The position numbers were made by a program, and so were the translations under genes. From positions 1-64,000 of the forward strand of contig NZ_SOFL01000049.1 in NCBI RefSeq assembly GCF_004402695.1: a stretch of 64,000 nucleotides of DNA, written 5' to 3'. Numbering within the stretch: position 1 is the first letter of the stretch; each line of letters begins with the position of its first letter. Positions 25,595-33,924 of the stretch are shown piece after piece. The notes beneath the pieces were generated by a model, which did not search any database, was not told where the DNA came from, and worked only from the letters and a program-made list of their open reading frames with translations. This stretch comes from Cryobacterium adonitolivorans (GTDB taxonomy: Bacteria > Actinomycetota > Actinomycetes > Actinomycetales > Microbacteriaceae).

Positions 25595-25995
25595 ACTCGT
25601 CCCTGTGGCGTTTCGACGATGACCGTCGTGGCCTTGACCACGGCGATCGCGACCGAGCCGAGTTCCAGGCCGAGCTCGCGCACAGCTTCGCTGCTCATCA
25701 ACGACACGACCCGGTGCGGGCCGCACTGGATCTCGACCTGGGCCATCACCGTGTCCATGACGATATCCGTCACGAGGCCCACGAACCGGTTGCGGGCCGA
25801 CCGGCCGATGACGGACGGGTCCTCCGGCAGCACCGCGTTCTTGCGCGCGAGCTGGGCCAGCGCCAAACCGTCGACGACGGTGCGTGACGAGGCGTCCTTC
25901 GAGCTGGGCAGCACTCCATTGTCGATCCACCGGCGCACGGTGTCGTCGCTGACACTCAAGAACGCCGCGGCGTCTTTAATGCGTATCTGAGGCAT
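25591..25995 (-). CDS. HTH plus Mop/TOBE domain molybdate-responsive protein
   Basis: A 134-residue protein with an excisionase/MerR-like helix-turn-helix at about 2-60 (IRIKDAAAFLSVSDDTVRRWIDNGVLPSSKDASSRTVVDG) and a single Mop domain at about 68-134 (ARNRFVGLVTDIVMDTVMAQVEIQCGPHRVVSLMSSEAVRELGLELGSVAIAVVKATTVIVE). This is the usual actinobacterial molybdate-sensing layout and it probably represses the operon it heads. I chose ATG 25995; ATG 26004 adds MFP. An inverted repeat lies just upstream. Confidence 0.88.
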   Translation of the reverse strand: MPQIRIKDAAAFLSVSDDTVRRWIDNGVLPSSKDASSRTVVDGLALAQLARKNAVLPEDPSVIGRSARNRFVGLVTDIVMDTVMAQVEIQCGPHRVVSLMSSEAVRELGLELGSVAIAVVKATTVIVETPQGRV

Positions 25996-26002
25996 GGGAA
26001 AC

Positions 26003-26029
26003 ACTCTAGCTCCGATTTCGCGGAGTCAA
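26003..26029 (-). promoter_or_regulatory. Possible promoter and inverted repeat of the mod operon
   Basis: On the minus strand TTGACT (26029-26024) and TAGAGT (26008-26003) stand 15 bp apart, a short spacer for -35/-10 elements. CTCCG-N6-CGGAG at 26010-26025 falls in between and could be an operator for the HTH-Mop protein. Motif quality is modest. Confidence 0.35.
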
Positions 26030-26104
26030 GCCGGGTTGCGGCCCGCATCCGCGCTCGGATAGCCGTCATGGACGGTCTGGTGCGTGGGGCCGCCGGGCCG
26101 ATGC

Positions 26105-26314
26105 CTAGTTGGACCGCCGCGGGCGCCGGCGCGGAAAACGCGGCTTCCAGCGGGGCTGAACGGCGGGAGGTTCGTCCTCACCCAGGCGCGGGAGGACGAC
26201 GGGCAGGTGCGCCACCGACGACGTCGCGGAACCGGGGCCGATGTTCAGTGCGTCGAAGAGCACCAGCGCCGTTTTCAGTGCCGCCTGAACGATCGTGCGC
26301 CCCAGGTGTATCAC
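26105..26314 (-). CDS. Possible small protein of unknown function
   Basis: A 69-codon minus-strand frame from a GTG: VIHLGRTIVQAALKTALVLFDALNIGP, then Ser/Ala/Pro and a very basic tail (FPRRRPRRSN). Codon third positions are GC-rich as in real genes here, and the first 27 residues could form an amphipathic or membrane helix. There is no clear ribosome binding site and I do not recognise a family. It sits in the 354-nt gap (25996-26349) between the mod operon and the epimerase gene, which otherwise shows nothing. Confidence 0.35.
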   Translation of the reverse strand: MIHLGRTIVQAALKTALVLFDALNIGPGSATSSVAHLPVVLPRLGEDEPPAVQPRWKPRFPRRRPRRSN

Positions 26315-26349
26315 TCGTGCGGTGAACGGACCTCGGGCGCGACTCCCGG

Positions 26350-27345
26350 TCACGATCGTGCCGTTCGGGTGACCACATCGTCGATGGCGGGCTCGAGGTC
26401 CGGCCAGAGAAACCTGTACCCGGCGGCGACCAGGCGTTCCGGCTCCACCCAGCGGCTCTTGAGCACCAACTCGGGTTCGGTGCGCAGCAGCCACATGGCC
26501 GGTTCCAGCATCCAACGGAACGCCGGCATACCGAGCCTGGCGCCGACGCTGCGGCGCAGCGTCGACATGAGCCTGCGGTTGTCACTGGGGTGCGGCGCGG
26601 CCAGGTTGACCGGCCCGGTGAGCTCGTCGCGGGCGACGATGAAACGAATTGAGGCCACAACATCGTCGATGTGGATCCCGCTGAAGCGCTGCCGCCCGCG
26701 CGAGTGATGGGTCGGAGCCTTGCCGTCGCCGGTCGGCTGGGCGACGCCGATGCCGCGGTAGCGCCGGTGCGGAAACCACCGGCCGTCGACCTGCGGCCCA
26801 CCCAGCCCGAGGCGGGCCAGGCGCACGAGAATCGCGGTGGCGGGACCGTCACCGGGCACGATGGCCATCCGTAGCGCCATCCGCCGGGTCCCGGGCAGGT
26901 CACCACCGAAGAAATCGTTCTCCCAGTTGTGGGCGATGTCCGCCGAGAACCCGGTGCCGAGCTCACCGTGCGTCTCGGTCATCGGGCGATCCAGCGCGTA
27001 GCGGTAGATCGTGGCGGTGCTCGCGTTCAGCCACACTCGCGGCGGCTGCGTGCTCGTCTTGATAGCCCGGCGCAGCTGGCGGGTGGTGTCGATCCGCGAG
27101 CGTAGGATCTCGTTGCGGTTCCGGTCGGTGTACCGGCAGTCGACACTCTTGCCGGCCAGGTTGATGACCAGCGCGGCACCGTCAATCAGCGCCCGAACTG
27201 CGGTGTCGTCGTCCCAGCGCGCGTCGGGCCCGGTCCGGCCGATGCAGACGACCTCGTAGCCGCGGTCGTCAAGCTCGCGAACGAGCCTCCGGCCGATAAA
27301 CCCGGATGCCCCGGCTACCACTGCGCGTTCTCTCGTGTCCCCCAC
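26350..27345 (-). CDS. TIGR01777-type NAD-dependent epimerase/dehydratase family protein
   Basis: A 331-residue extended SDR with the nucleotide-binding loop [17 protein letters not shown] near 8-24, [28 protein letters not shown] (the family's NLAGxxV...RW-like segment), [10 protein letters not shown] in place of the SSA/YG site, and the C-terminal block [21 protein letters not shown]...[17 protein letters not shown]. It belongs to the YfcH/SulA-like family of unknown substrate. A C-terminal DUF1731-like region ([44 protein letters not shown]) is present. It is a single gene with no functional partner nearby. Confidence 0.85.
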   Translation of the reverse strand: MGDTRERAVVAGASGFIGRRLVRELDDRGYEVVCIGRTGPDARWDDDTAVRALIDGAALVINLAGKSVDCRYTDRNRNEILRSRIDTTRQLRRAIKTSTQPPRVWLNASTATIYRYALDRPMTETHGELGTGFSADIAHNWENDFFGGDLPGTRRMALRMAIVPGDGPATAILVRLARLGLGGPQVDGRWFPHRRYRGIGVAQPTGDGKAPTHHSRGRQRFSGIHIDDVVASIRFIVARDELTGPVNLAAPHPSDNRRLMSTLRRSVGARLGMPAFRWMLEPAMWLLRTEPELVLKSRWVEPERLVAAGYRFLWPDLEPAIDDVVTRTARS

Positions 27346-27393
27346 GGGTCCAGCCTACGACGCGCGTCTGCCGGCGTAGCTCCCGCGTCTGGC

Positions 27394-27427
27394 GCGCGTT
27401 GCCTCGGGGCCGGCCAGCGCAACGCGC
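27394..27427 (-). terminator. Hairpin downstream of ald
   Basis: Perfect 9-bp arms (GCGCGTTGC / GCAACGCGC) with a 16-nt GC-rich loop lie 12 bp past the ald stop. No T-run follows, so termination strength is uncertain. Confidence 0.4.
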
Positions 27428-27438
27428 ACCGTTCGGCC

Positions 27439-28545
27439 TCAGGCCTGCACTACGGCCAGTGGCAGGCCGAGCGCGGCGGCGACACCGGCGTTGGTGACAG
27501 TGCCGGCGTGGATGTTCAGGCCGGCCGCCAGCGCGGCGTCGTCGGCGATCGCCCGCTCCCAGCCCTTGTCGGCCAGGGCGATCACGTAGGGCAGCGTGGC
27601 GTTGGTGAGCGCCCGTGTCGAGGTCTCCGGCACCGCGCCGGGCATGTTGGCGACGCAGTAGTAGACGGAGTCGTGCACGGCGAAGGTGGGCGCGTCGTGC
27701 GTGGTCGGCCGGGACCCTTCGAAGCAGCCGCCCTGGTCGATGGCGATGTCGACCAGCACCGACCCCTTCTTCATGCCGGCGACCATCTCATCGGTGACCA
27801 GCTTGGGCGCGGCCGCCCCGGGAATCAGGACGGAGCCGATCACCAGGTCGGCGTCGGCCAGCTGGGCCGCGATCTCGTAGGCCGAGGACGCCCGGGTCTG
27901 GATCTTGCCCTCGAAGCGGGTCTCCAGTTCGCGCAGGCGTGGCACCGAGAGGTCGATGATGGTGACGTCTGCGCCCATGCCCAAGGCGTTGGCCGCGGCG
28001 TGCTCGCCGGCCACACCGCCGCCGATGACGACGACCTTGGCCTTGGGGGTGCCGGGCACGCCGCCCAGGAGCATGCCCCGGCCGCCCGCGGCGCTCATCA
28101 AGTGATAGGCGCCGACCTGCGCGGCCAGGCGCCCGGCGACCTCACTCATGGGTGACAGCAGCGGAAGGGTGCGGTTGGGAAGTTGCACGGTTTCGTAGGC
28201 GATCGCGGTGGTGCCCGAGGCCAGCAGCGCTTCGGTCTGGGCGCGGTCGGCGGCCAGGTGCAGGTAGGTGAAGAGCACCTGGCCGGCGCGGAGGTGGCCG
28301 TATTCGCCCGCGACCGGCTCCTTGACCTTGAGCAGCAGCTCCGCGGTGGCCCAGACCTCTGCCGCGGTCTCGAGAATGGTGGCGCCCGCCACCGCGTAGG
28401 CGTCGTCGGCGATCGAGGAGCCGAGTCCGGCGCCGCGCTGGATGAACACCTCGTGGCCGCGGCGGGTGAGCTCAGACACTCCAGCCTGGGTGATGGCCAC
28501 GCGGTTCTCGTTGTTCTTGATTTCGGTGGGGACTCCGACGCGCAT
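27439..28545 (-). CDS. ald: Alanine dehydrogenase
   Basis: This 368-residue enzyme interconverts L-alanine and pyruvate plus ammonia with NAD(H) in the cytoplasm. All signature residues are seen at the expected numbers: Arg15 (NNENRVA), Lys75 (KVKEP), His96 (YLHLAAD) and Asp270 (VDIAIDQGG), with the NAD loop [15 protein letters not shown] at about 174-188. I chose the ATG at 28545 ([10 protein letters not shown]); an upstream in-frame ATG at 28593 adds 16 unrelated residues. A 23-bp inverted repeat lies 63-85 bp upstream. No AldR/Lrp gene is adjacent. Confidence 0.96.
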   Translation of the reverse strand: MRVGVPTEIKNNENRVAITQAGVSELTRRGHEVFIQRGAGLGSSIADDAYAVAGATILETAAEVWATAELLLKVKEPVAGEYGHLRAGQVLFTYLHLAADRAQTEALLASGTTAIAYETVQLPNRTLPLLSPMSEVAGRLAAQVGAYHLMSAAGGRGMLLGGVPGTPKAKVVVIGGGVAGEHAAANALGMGADVTIIDLSVPRLRELETRFEGKIQTRASSAYEIAAQLADADLVIGSVLIPGAAAPKLVTDEMVAGMKKGSVLVDIAIDQGGCFEGSRPTTHDAPTFAVHDSVYYCVANMPGAVPETSTRALTNATLPYVIALADKGWERAIADDAALAAGLNIHAGTVTNAGVAAALGLPLAVVQA

Positions 28546-28607
28546 GATGGCTCCAGTGTGAGTAGGGAATGGACGCGGGTTCAGCCCGAACAATCAACTG
28601 CTCCCTG

Positions 28608-28630
28608 CAGGAAATGATGCTGTTTTCCTG
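28608..28630. promoter_or_regulatory. Inverted repeat upstream of ald
   Basis: CAGGAAA and TTTCCTG form perfect 7-bp arms around a 9-nt AT-richer spacer, in a locally low-GC stretch 63-85 bp before the ald start. It is a good candidate operator for an Lrp/AldR-type regulator encoded elsewhere. Confidence 0.45.
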
Positions 28631-28774
28631 TTTCGAATGGGTTTCAACCGAAGAATCACTAACCAACTCGATTCGTGGCTGTCGATTTCGTTCTTCCCCA
28701 GGGCGGGCATCCGTCGGCGACCGCAGATTGTTCGGTGACCTGGCACGGTAACCCACGGGGCGGATGCACCGCCG

Positions 28775-30367
28775 CTAGTCCAGAAGCGGCGTCACCCCGG
28801 CCTGCAGGGCATCAATCTCGCACCGCACGTCGCGCGCGCTGCCCGGGTAGACCTGCCGCGCCCGAACCGCCGTTGTGAGGGCGGTCCGCTGCAGGTCGAA
28901 GTACTCGCCGCTGGTGGGGTCATCCCGGCCGGCGACCGCGGCGGCGGCCACGGCGCGGGCGGCCGCACGGCCCTCCTCCACCTCGGCGTCTTCGGCGCTG
29001 GTGTCGATCCGCAGCGTCTTGGCCAGCAGCGGCAGCGTCGAGCCCTGCAGCAGCAGGGTGCCGACGGCCACGATGAACGCGACGGTCTGGATGATGGTGC
29101 GGCCGGGGAAGGGAGCCCCGGAGGCGATGGTGAGTGGGATGCCGCCGGCCGCGGCGAGGGTGATGATGCCGCGCATGCCGGTCCAGGAGACCAGGAGGTT
29201 CTCCGCGGGAGTCAGCACCGTGACGTGGCCGTTGTTGCGTCCGCCCTGCCGCCCCAGCGGACCGGTCCGGCCGCCCCGCCCGGGACCGCCCCGCCCGCGC
29301 CGCCGGCGCCGGGCCCGGGGATCGATGGAGGCGGCCATCCGCCGGGCGTAGATGAGCAGCGAGAGTTGCGCGCGGCTGTAGCTGAAGTACACCCAGGCGA
29401 ACCGGCAGAGGATGACGGCGAGCAGCACAATCAGGCCCAACCCGATGGTGGACCAGGTTGGAGTGTTCGACTCGGCGAGGTCTTCCAACACGAACCGGAG
29501 CTGCAGCCCCATGTAGGCGAAAACGAACGCCTCCAGGATCAGGTCGACAACGGGCCAGAGCGCCGCCTCCTGCAACCTGGTGCGGTAGGCGGTGGCGGGC
29601 AGGGCCGACGTTCTGTTGCCGAAGTGGGACAGGCTCACGGCGAAGCCGGCCGCGACGACGGCAATGATGCCGGAGGCCTGCAGCTGCTCGGCCGCGAAGT
29701 AGGCCAGGAACGGCACCAGGAGGTTGAGCCCACTCTCGATGGTGGGGTTGCCCACCTTTGCCCGCACCCCGACGACGACCCGTCCGACGACCACACCGAG
29801 GATCAGGCCGACCGCGGCCTCCCAGCCAAAGAGCAGGAAGGGGTTTTCGATGAACTCCCGGTCGCCGGTGACGGCCGCTACCGCGACAGCGAACAGGGTG
29901 AGCGCCGCCGCGTCGTTGACGAGGCTCTCGCCGGTGAGAATCGAGATCGTGCGCCGCGGCAAACCGATCTCCCGGCCGTGGCTGACGGTGGTGACCGAGT
30001 CCGGCGGCGAGACCACGGCGGCGAGCACGAAGGCCCCGGCCAGGCCGAGCTCCGGCGCGATCCACGAGGTGAGGAAGCCGACGACCACGGTGGTGAAGAT
30101 CACCAGGCCCACGCCGAGGCCGAGGATGCTGCGCAGGTTCTTGAGGAAGGCGAAGAACGAGAAATTGAGCGTGGCCGAGTAGAGCAGCGGCGGGATCACG
30201 ACCCCGAGGATCAACTCGGGGTCGAGCTCGAGCCGGGGCAGGCCGGGGATGAACGAGATAGCCGCCGCCAGGGTTACGGTGACGATGCCGGCCTGCAGGC
30301 CACGGAGGTGGGCGAAGGCGGCGATGACCAGAGCACCGGTCATCACGAGGAGCAGCTGGACGTCCAT
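28775..30367 (-). CDS. CPA1-type Na+/H+ antiporter
   Basis: A 530-residue membrane antiporter with about 12 hydrophobic segments. Diagnostic motifs are VSPPDSVTTV (near 118-127) and ILTGESLVNDAAALTLF (near 144-160), the two Asp-bearing sites that carry cations in NhaP/NHE proteins. It exchanges cytoplasmic Na+ (or K+) for protons. Between membrane segments, residues about 351-379 form an Arg/Gly-rich loop (RRRRRGRGGPGRGG and onward) that is not typical of the family. The cytoplasmic tail after ~430 is acidic/Ala-rich. It is a single gene, divergent from the VOC gene. Confidence 0.9.
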   Translation of the reverse strand: MDVQLLLVMTGALVIAAFAHLRGLQAGIVTVTLAAAISFIPGLPRLELDPELILGVVIPPLLYSATLNFSFFAFLKNLRSILGLGVGLVIFTTVVVGFLTSWIAPELGLAGAFVLAAVVSPPDSVTTVSHGREIGLPRRTISILTGESLVNDAAALTLFAVAVAAVTGDREFIENPFLLFGWEAAVGLILGVVVGRVVVGVRAKVGNPTIESGLNLLVPFLAYFAAEQLQASGIIAVVAAGFAVSLSHFGNRTSALPATAYRTRLQEAALWPVVDLILEAFVFAYMGLQLRFVLEDLAESNTPTWSTIGLGLIVLLAVILCRFAWVYFSYSRAQLSLLIYARRMAASIDPRARRRRRGRGGPGRGGRTGPLGRQGGRNNGHVTVLTPAENLLVSWTGMRGIITLAAAGGIPLTIASGAPFPGRTIIQTVAFIVAVGTLLLQGSTLPLLAKTLRIDTSAEDAEVEEGRAAARAVAAAAVAGRDDPTSGEYFDLQRTALTTAVRARQVYPGSARDVRCEIDALQAGVTPLLD

Positions 30368-30523
30368 GGTGCCTGTCTTTCTGTGGTGTCGTGCCAGTCT
30401 TCCCTATCGGGACGGCGTAGAACGGGCGCATGGTCGTCGAATCCGCCCGGCCGATGGGCGCGCGCTGGCTTGGAAGTGAACCGCCGGATCCGGAGCTGCC
30501 GTGGCAAGCTGTGGGCATGTAAA

Positions 30524-30877
30524 ATGTGCTTGGAATCGGCGGATACTTCCTGCGGGCCGCGGGCCGCGGACCCTGAGTCGTTGAACGCCTGGTATCGCGA
30601 TTGCCTCGGCCTGGACGCAGGTGAGAATGGCCTGTGGCAGCAGGAAGCAGGGCCGACGGTGTTCGCGACCTTCGAGCCCGAGACCGACTACTTCGGCTCC
30701 CGGGCTCAAGCCATCATGCTCAACTTCCGGGTGCGTGATCTCGACGCGATGCTCGCGCAATTGCGTGCCGCGGGAGCGGACGTGGCCGCCCAGACGCAGG
30801 ACATGGAGGGCGTCGGTCGATTCGGGTGGGTCACCGACCCTGAGGGCAACCGGATCGAGCTCTGGCAGCCCGCCTGA
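30524..30877 (+). CDS. VOC (glyoxalase/bleomycin resistance) protein with altered N-terminus
   Basis: The 117-codon frame from ATG 30524 has a VOC half-domain: AADPESLNAWYRDCLGLD, QAIMLNFRVRDLDAMLAQLRAAGADV, VGRFGWVTDPEGNRIELWQP. The first residues (MCLESADTSCGPR) do not fit the family. A GTG at 30526 reads MLGIGGYFLRAA, a perfect VOC start, but goes out of frame at a tandem 7-bp duplication (GGGCCGC twice, about 30556-30570). The duplication thus broke the original frame; the overlapping ATG frame happens to rejoin the body. The first beta strand is lost, so activity is uncertain. Confidence 0.65.
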   Translation: MCLESADTSCGPRAADPESLNAWYRDCLGLDAGENGLWQQEAGPTVFATFEPETDYFGSRAQAIMLNFRVRDLDAMLAQLRAAGADVAAQTQDMEGVGRFGWVTDPEGNRIELWQPA

Positions 30878-30884
30878 GCGCATC

Positions 30885-30900
30885 CTCTGATCGATCAGAG
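30885..30900. terminator. 16-bp palindrome between convergent genes
   Basis: CTCTGATCGATCAGAG is a perfect palindrome lying between the stops of the VOC gene and the truncated sigma gene. It may act as a weak bidirectional terminator. Confidence 0.4.
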
Positions 30901-31407
30901 AGGAGGCTGCCGGGTCAGCAGCTCGCCGCGCACGCTCGGCAGCAGGGCCGAGCCACGCATCACGCCGGCGTCGGCCAGGCCGTCGACGATGAGCCGTGCG
31001 GATGCCGGACCCGTCGCCACGGCTACCTGGGCCTCGCGCGCCAGCACCGGGTGACAGGCGATGGACACCAGGCGCAGCACGTCGTCATCGATCGGCTGCC
31101 AGTCCTCGGGGCTCATGCCCTCGATGGTGCGCGCCGCCAGGTCGTGGGCGATTGCTCGGTACCTGTCATCGAGGCGCTCGCGCCGCCACCAGGTGTCGAT
31201 GGCCTTGCGCTTGGCGACGGCCGTGAGCCAGGCCCCAGGGTTCTGCGGGATGCCCGACTCCGGCCATTGCCTGAGCGCGTCGAGCACAGCCTCCTGGGCG
31301 AGATCCTCGGCCAGCACCACGTCGTTGGTCATCTTCGCGAGCGTGGCCACGATCCTGGCGCTCTCGATGCGCCAGACCGCCTCCACGGTGCGCCGCGCAT
31401 CGGCCAT
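30895..31407 (-). pseudogene. ECF sigma factor (DUF6596/SigJ-like) collapsed by an internal deletion
   Basis: The frame encodes 170 residues although members of this family have about 400. Residues 1-125 are normal sigma region 2 and linker (IVATLAKMTNDVVLAEDLAQEAVLDALRQWPESGIPQNPGAWLTAVAKRKAID...VLRLVSIACHPVLAREAQVA). The chain then jumps directly to a segment that in full proteins lies about 170 residues later (VATGPASARLIVDGLADAGVMRGSALLPSVRGELLTR) and stops. Region 4 (the -35 binding HTH) and most of the SnoaL/DUF6596 part are gone. It follows the YCII gene by 27 nt, the standard partner arrangement. Promoter recognition is unlikely. Confidence 0.72.
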
Positions 31408-31434
31408 GGTCCGAGCCTGCCCGCCGAAGTCCCG

Positions 31435-31860
31435 TCAGGCCTGGCCGCTCTCGGCGCGCCACAGTTCCTGCTGCTGCAGGATCGGGTTGTCGGCCGCCTC
31501 GCCGAAGTCGCTCATTTCGGTGACCCGGCGCACCTCCAGCTTCGACCCCGGTCCGAGCGGGCACCGGCTCGCCCACTCCATGGCCTCCTCCTTCGACGCG
31601 ACCTGGATCATCCAGAAGCCGCTGAAGAGTTCGTGGGTTTCACCGTAGGGTCCGTCGGTCACGATGGGAGGGTCGGCCGCGAAGTCGACGACGAAATTGT
31701 CGGTCATCGAGTCGGCCAGGCCGTCACCGGCGAGCATCACGCCGGCCTTCATCAGGGCCTCGTTGTATGCGCCCATCTTCTCGATGATCTCGTTGATGTC
31801 CGCCGTCTCGTAGTCCTGACGGGCCGCTTCGGTTGCTCGCATGATCAGCATGTACTTCAT
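31435..31860 (-). CDS. YCII-related (DGPF domain) protein
   Basis: A 141-residue protein of the YciI/DGPF family: MKYMLIMRATE, then MGAYNEALMKAGVMLAGDGL and the hallmark VTDGPYGETHELFSGFWMIQVASKEEAMEWASRCP. In actinobacteria such genes nearly always sit just upstream of a DUF6596 ECF sigma factor gene, as here, though the sigma gene is decayed. The ferredoxin-like fold may bind a small ligand; the function is not known. A GAGGAG site precedes the ATG. Confidence 0.88.
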   Translation of the reverse strand: MKYMLIMRATEAARQDYETADINEIIEKMGAYNEALMKAGVMLAGDGLADSMTDNFVVDFAADPPIVTDGPYGETHELFSGFWMIQVASKEEAMEWASRCPLGPGSKLEVRRVTEMSDFGEAADNPILQQQELWRAESGQA

Positions 31861-31954
31861 CGGGCTCTCCTCACTTCTCAGGGCGCCGAGTGCGTCCCTC
31901 TACATGATGCGTCGAACGGGGCCGGCCTGGATCGACAGGTCGGTGAAGAAAGAC

Positions 31955-32761
31955 TCAGCTCGTCAGGACCTGCCGCGTGATGGACCTCAGCAATTCTTCG
32001 CCGGCCAGGATGCCGCGCCTCGCGGTCACCTCGAGGTTGTGCCTCGTGAAGGCCGCGTCGTGCAGTTCGCCGTGCGCCGGGCGGAAGGCGAAGTGCGCCT
32101 CCTCCAGCATGCGCTGGTCGAGGAGCGAGTCGCCGGCGGCGAGCACCGTGGGTGCGCCGAGTCGGCGGTGCACCTCGGCGACAGCAGCGCTCTTGTTCAC
32201 GGCCTCCGGCACGCAGTAGAGCTTCCGCCCCTGCACGGATACCGTCCAGCCGAGCACCCGGCACTGCACGTGCAACGCGGCGATCCACTCCGCGGGCATC
32301 GCCTCACGGTCGATGATCGCGTAGCTGAACAGGTCCTGGGCGGTGTGTACCCGCACGATCCACGCCGCGGCGGCCGGGTCCTCGAGCAAGGACCTGACCT
32401 CGGCCAGCGGAGCCGCTTCCGCGCCCAACCGAGCCCGCAGGGAGCGTGACCAGACCGGATCGACCTCACCGTCGACCAGGATCGCGCCGCCGTTGGTGGT
32501 TATGGCGAAACGCGGGACTGGGCCCGGCAGCTGCACACGGCCGTACTGGGCCACGGTGCGGGTGGTGACCGGCACGAAGGTGGCCGCCGCGGCGAGCTCG
32601 AGCAGAAGCTGCTCGGCGGCGCGCGTCATGTAGGAGATCGGCACACCCTTGTAGACCTCGGAAACGACAATCGGGGGAGCCTGGGCGTCCGGCGTCTCGA
32701 GCCAGAAGGCGCGCGACGAGTAGATGAGCGTGCGGTCGAGGTCGCAGGCAACCAGGGGCAT
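31955..32761 (-). CDS. HAD-superfamily phosphatase of the Ter-cluster biosynthetic module
   Basis: This 268-residue HAD (Cof-like) hydrolase has motif I ACDLDRTLIY (nucleophile Asp6 and acid/base Asp8), motif II VTTRT, a cap around 90-190, Lys in NKSAAV (motif III), and motif IV AAGDSLLDQRML. It should remove phosphate from a small metabolite. It is the last gene of the minus-strand Ter biosynthetic set, where a HAD enzyme is predicted to dephosphorylate a nucleoside-like product. The ATG at 32761 is 5 nt after the StiP-like stop; a GTG at 32770 in a GTGA overlap is an equally good start and would add three residues. Confidence 0.85.
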   Translation of the reverse strand: MPLVACDLDRTLIYSSRAFWLETPDAQAPPIVVSEVYKGVPISYMTRAAEQLLLELAAAATFVPVTTRTVAQYGRVQLPGPVPRFAITTNGGAILVDGEVDPVWSRSLRARLGAEAAPLAEVRSLLEDPAAAAWIVRVHTAQDLFSYAIIDREAMPAEWIAALHVQCRVLGWTVSVQGRKLYCVPEAVNKSAAVAEVHRRLGAPTVLAAGDSLLDQRMLEEAHFAFRPAHGELHDAAFTRHNLEVTARRGILAGEELLRSITRQVLTS

Positions 32762-32766
32762 GACGG

Positions 32767-33924
32767 TCACTGGGCACCCGCAAGCCCATGGCCGGGCCGG
32801 ATGAGCCCGACGCAGCTGTACGGCAGGTCGGGCACGATCTCGATCGGGACGCCGCGCTGCTCGGCCAGCAGCAGCACGTGCGCGACATCCGCCACGGCAT
32901 CCGCCCGCACCAGCACCTTCCACGGAACCCGGCGCAACAGCACCCGGGTGGTTTCGCCGACTCCCGGCTTGACCAGGTTCACGTCGTTGATGCCGTACTC
33001 GGTGCTGATCTGCTCGACCGCCTTCCAGCCGACCCACGACGGGGTGCGGTCTTCTGCGTTCGCCGCCGCGACTCCGTCGGCGACGTCGTCCGCGACGTCA
33101 GGGAAGTAGCCGCAGACCGTGTCGAGAAAGTCGCGCGAGACGTCGTTGTGGCTCAACTCGGCATAGAACTTGGCGCCGTGGAACTCGTCTTCGCCGATCA
33201 GATCCCGGTTGAAGACGGTGCGGGACACGAGCCCGGACACCGTGGAGTTCAGGCAGGCGGACGGGATCAGGTAGTCCTCGCGAGTGCCGTGGATGGTGAC
33301 GCAGTGCCCAGGGTCGGCCAGTACCGCCAGGTCGTCCTTGAAGAACACGCCGTCGGTCTGGCTGAACAGGGCGATCGCCGCGGACAGTTCACGTGCGATG
33401 GCGCCCTTGCCGGTCCAGCCGTCGACGAAGATGACCTGCTGTGGATCGTGCTGGGCGGCGAGGTAGCGCAGGGCGGTCTGGTCGAGCCCCACGCCGCGCA
33501 CGATGCTCATCGTGTAGTGCGGCACGTCGATCCCGCGTGCGTGTTGGGCCCAACGCCGCATCAGGATGCCGATCGGGGTGCCGGCCCTGGCGAGGGAGAC
33601 GAACACCGGCCGGTCGCCGCGGGCGGCGAGGGCGAGGTCGGTGACGACGCCGACGGCGACCGCGAGCCGGCGGCCCGAACGTTCCAGGGCCTCACGGTAG
33701 AGCGCCTCGTATTCCGGCGACGGCAGGTACTCGATGGGCAGCGACTCGGCGTAATTCGCCGCCCCGCTCTGGATGGCGTGCTCGCGCTCCTCGGCCGGTG
33801 CCTCGAGGGCGGCGCCCTGCAGGTCCTGCAGCAGCCAGCTCACGTCCTCGGCGGCGTATGAGCCGAAGGCGGGGCCGCTGAGCGGGTGGGGCAGCACGGC
33901 CGCCGGAGGAATGGGGCTGGTCAC
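32767..33924 (-). CDS. StiP-like phosphoribosyltransferase-fold protein (Ter module)
   Basis: A 385-residue protein that I recognise as the 'cysteine protease StiP' family, which comparative genomics reinterprets as an orotate-PRTase-like domain followed by a PELOTA-type RNA-binding region. Seen here: ANYAESLPIEYLPSPEYEALY, VFVSLARAGTPIGILMRRW, QQVIFVDGWTGKGAIARELSAA (PRPP-loop position DGWTGKGAI), then FYAELSHNDVSRDFLD and a C-terminal VNLVKPGVGETTRVLLRRVPWKVLV. The start is GTG at 33924, overlapping the TRSP/PRTase stop (GTGA). The exact reaction is unknown; a glycosyl transfer using PRPP is predicted from the fold. Confidence 0.82.
   Translation of the reverse strand: MTSPIPPAAVLPHPLSGPAFGSYAAEDVSWLLQDLQGAALEAPAEEREHAIQSGAANYAESLPIEYLPSPEYEALYREALERSGRRLAVAVGVVTDLALAARGDRPVFVSLARAGTPIGILMRRWAQHARGIDVPHYTMSIVRGVGLDQTALRYLAAQHDPQQVIFVDGWTGKGAIARELSAAIALFSQTDGVFFKDDLAVLADPGHCVTIHGTREDYLIPSACLNSTVSGLVSRTVFNRDLIGEDEFHGAKFYAELSHNDVSRDFLDTVCGYFPDVADDVADGVAAANAEDRTPSWVGWKAVEQISTEYGINDVNLVKPGVGETTRVLLRRVPWKVLVRADAVADVAHVLLLAEQRGVPIEIVPDLPYSCVGLIRPGHGLAGAQ

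Noticed and set aside
29225-30523. Plus-strand frame running into the VOC gene from inside the antiporter gene
   Set aside because: The part before 30524 is antisense to a real membrane protein gene; only the last 117 codons resemble a protein family.
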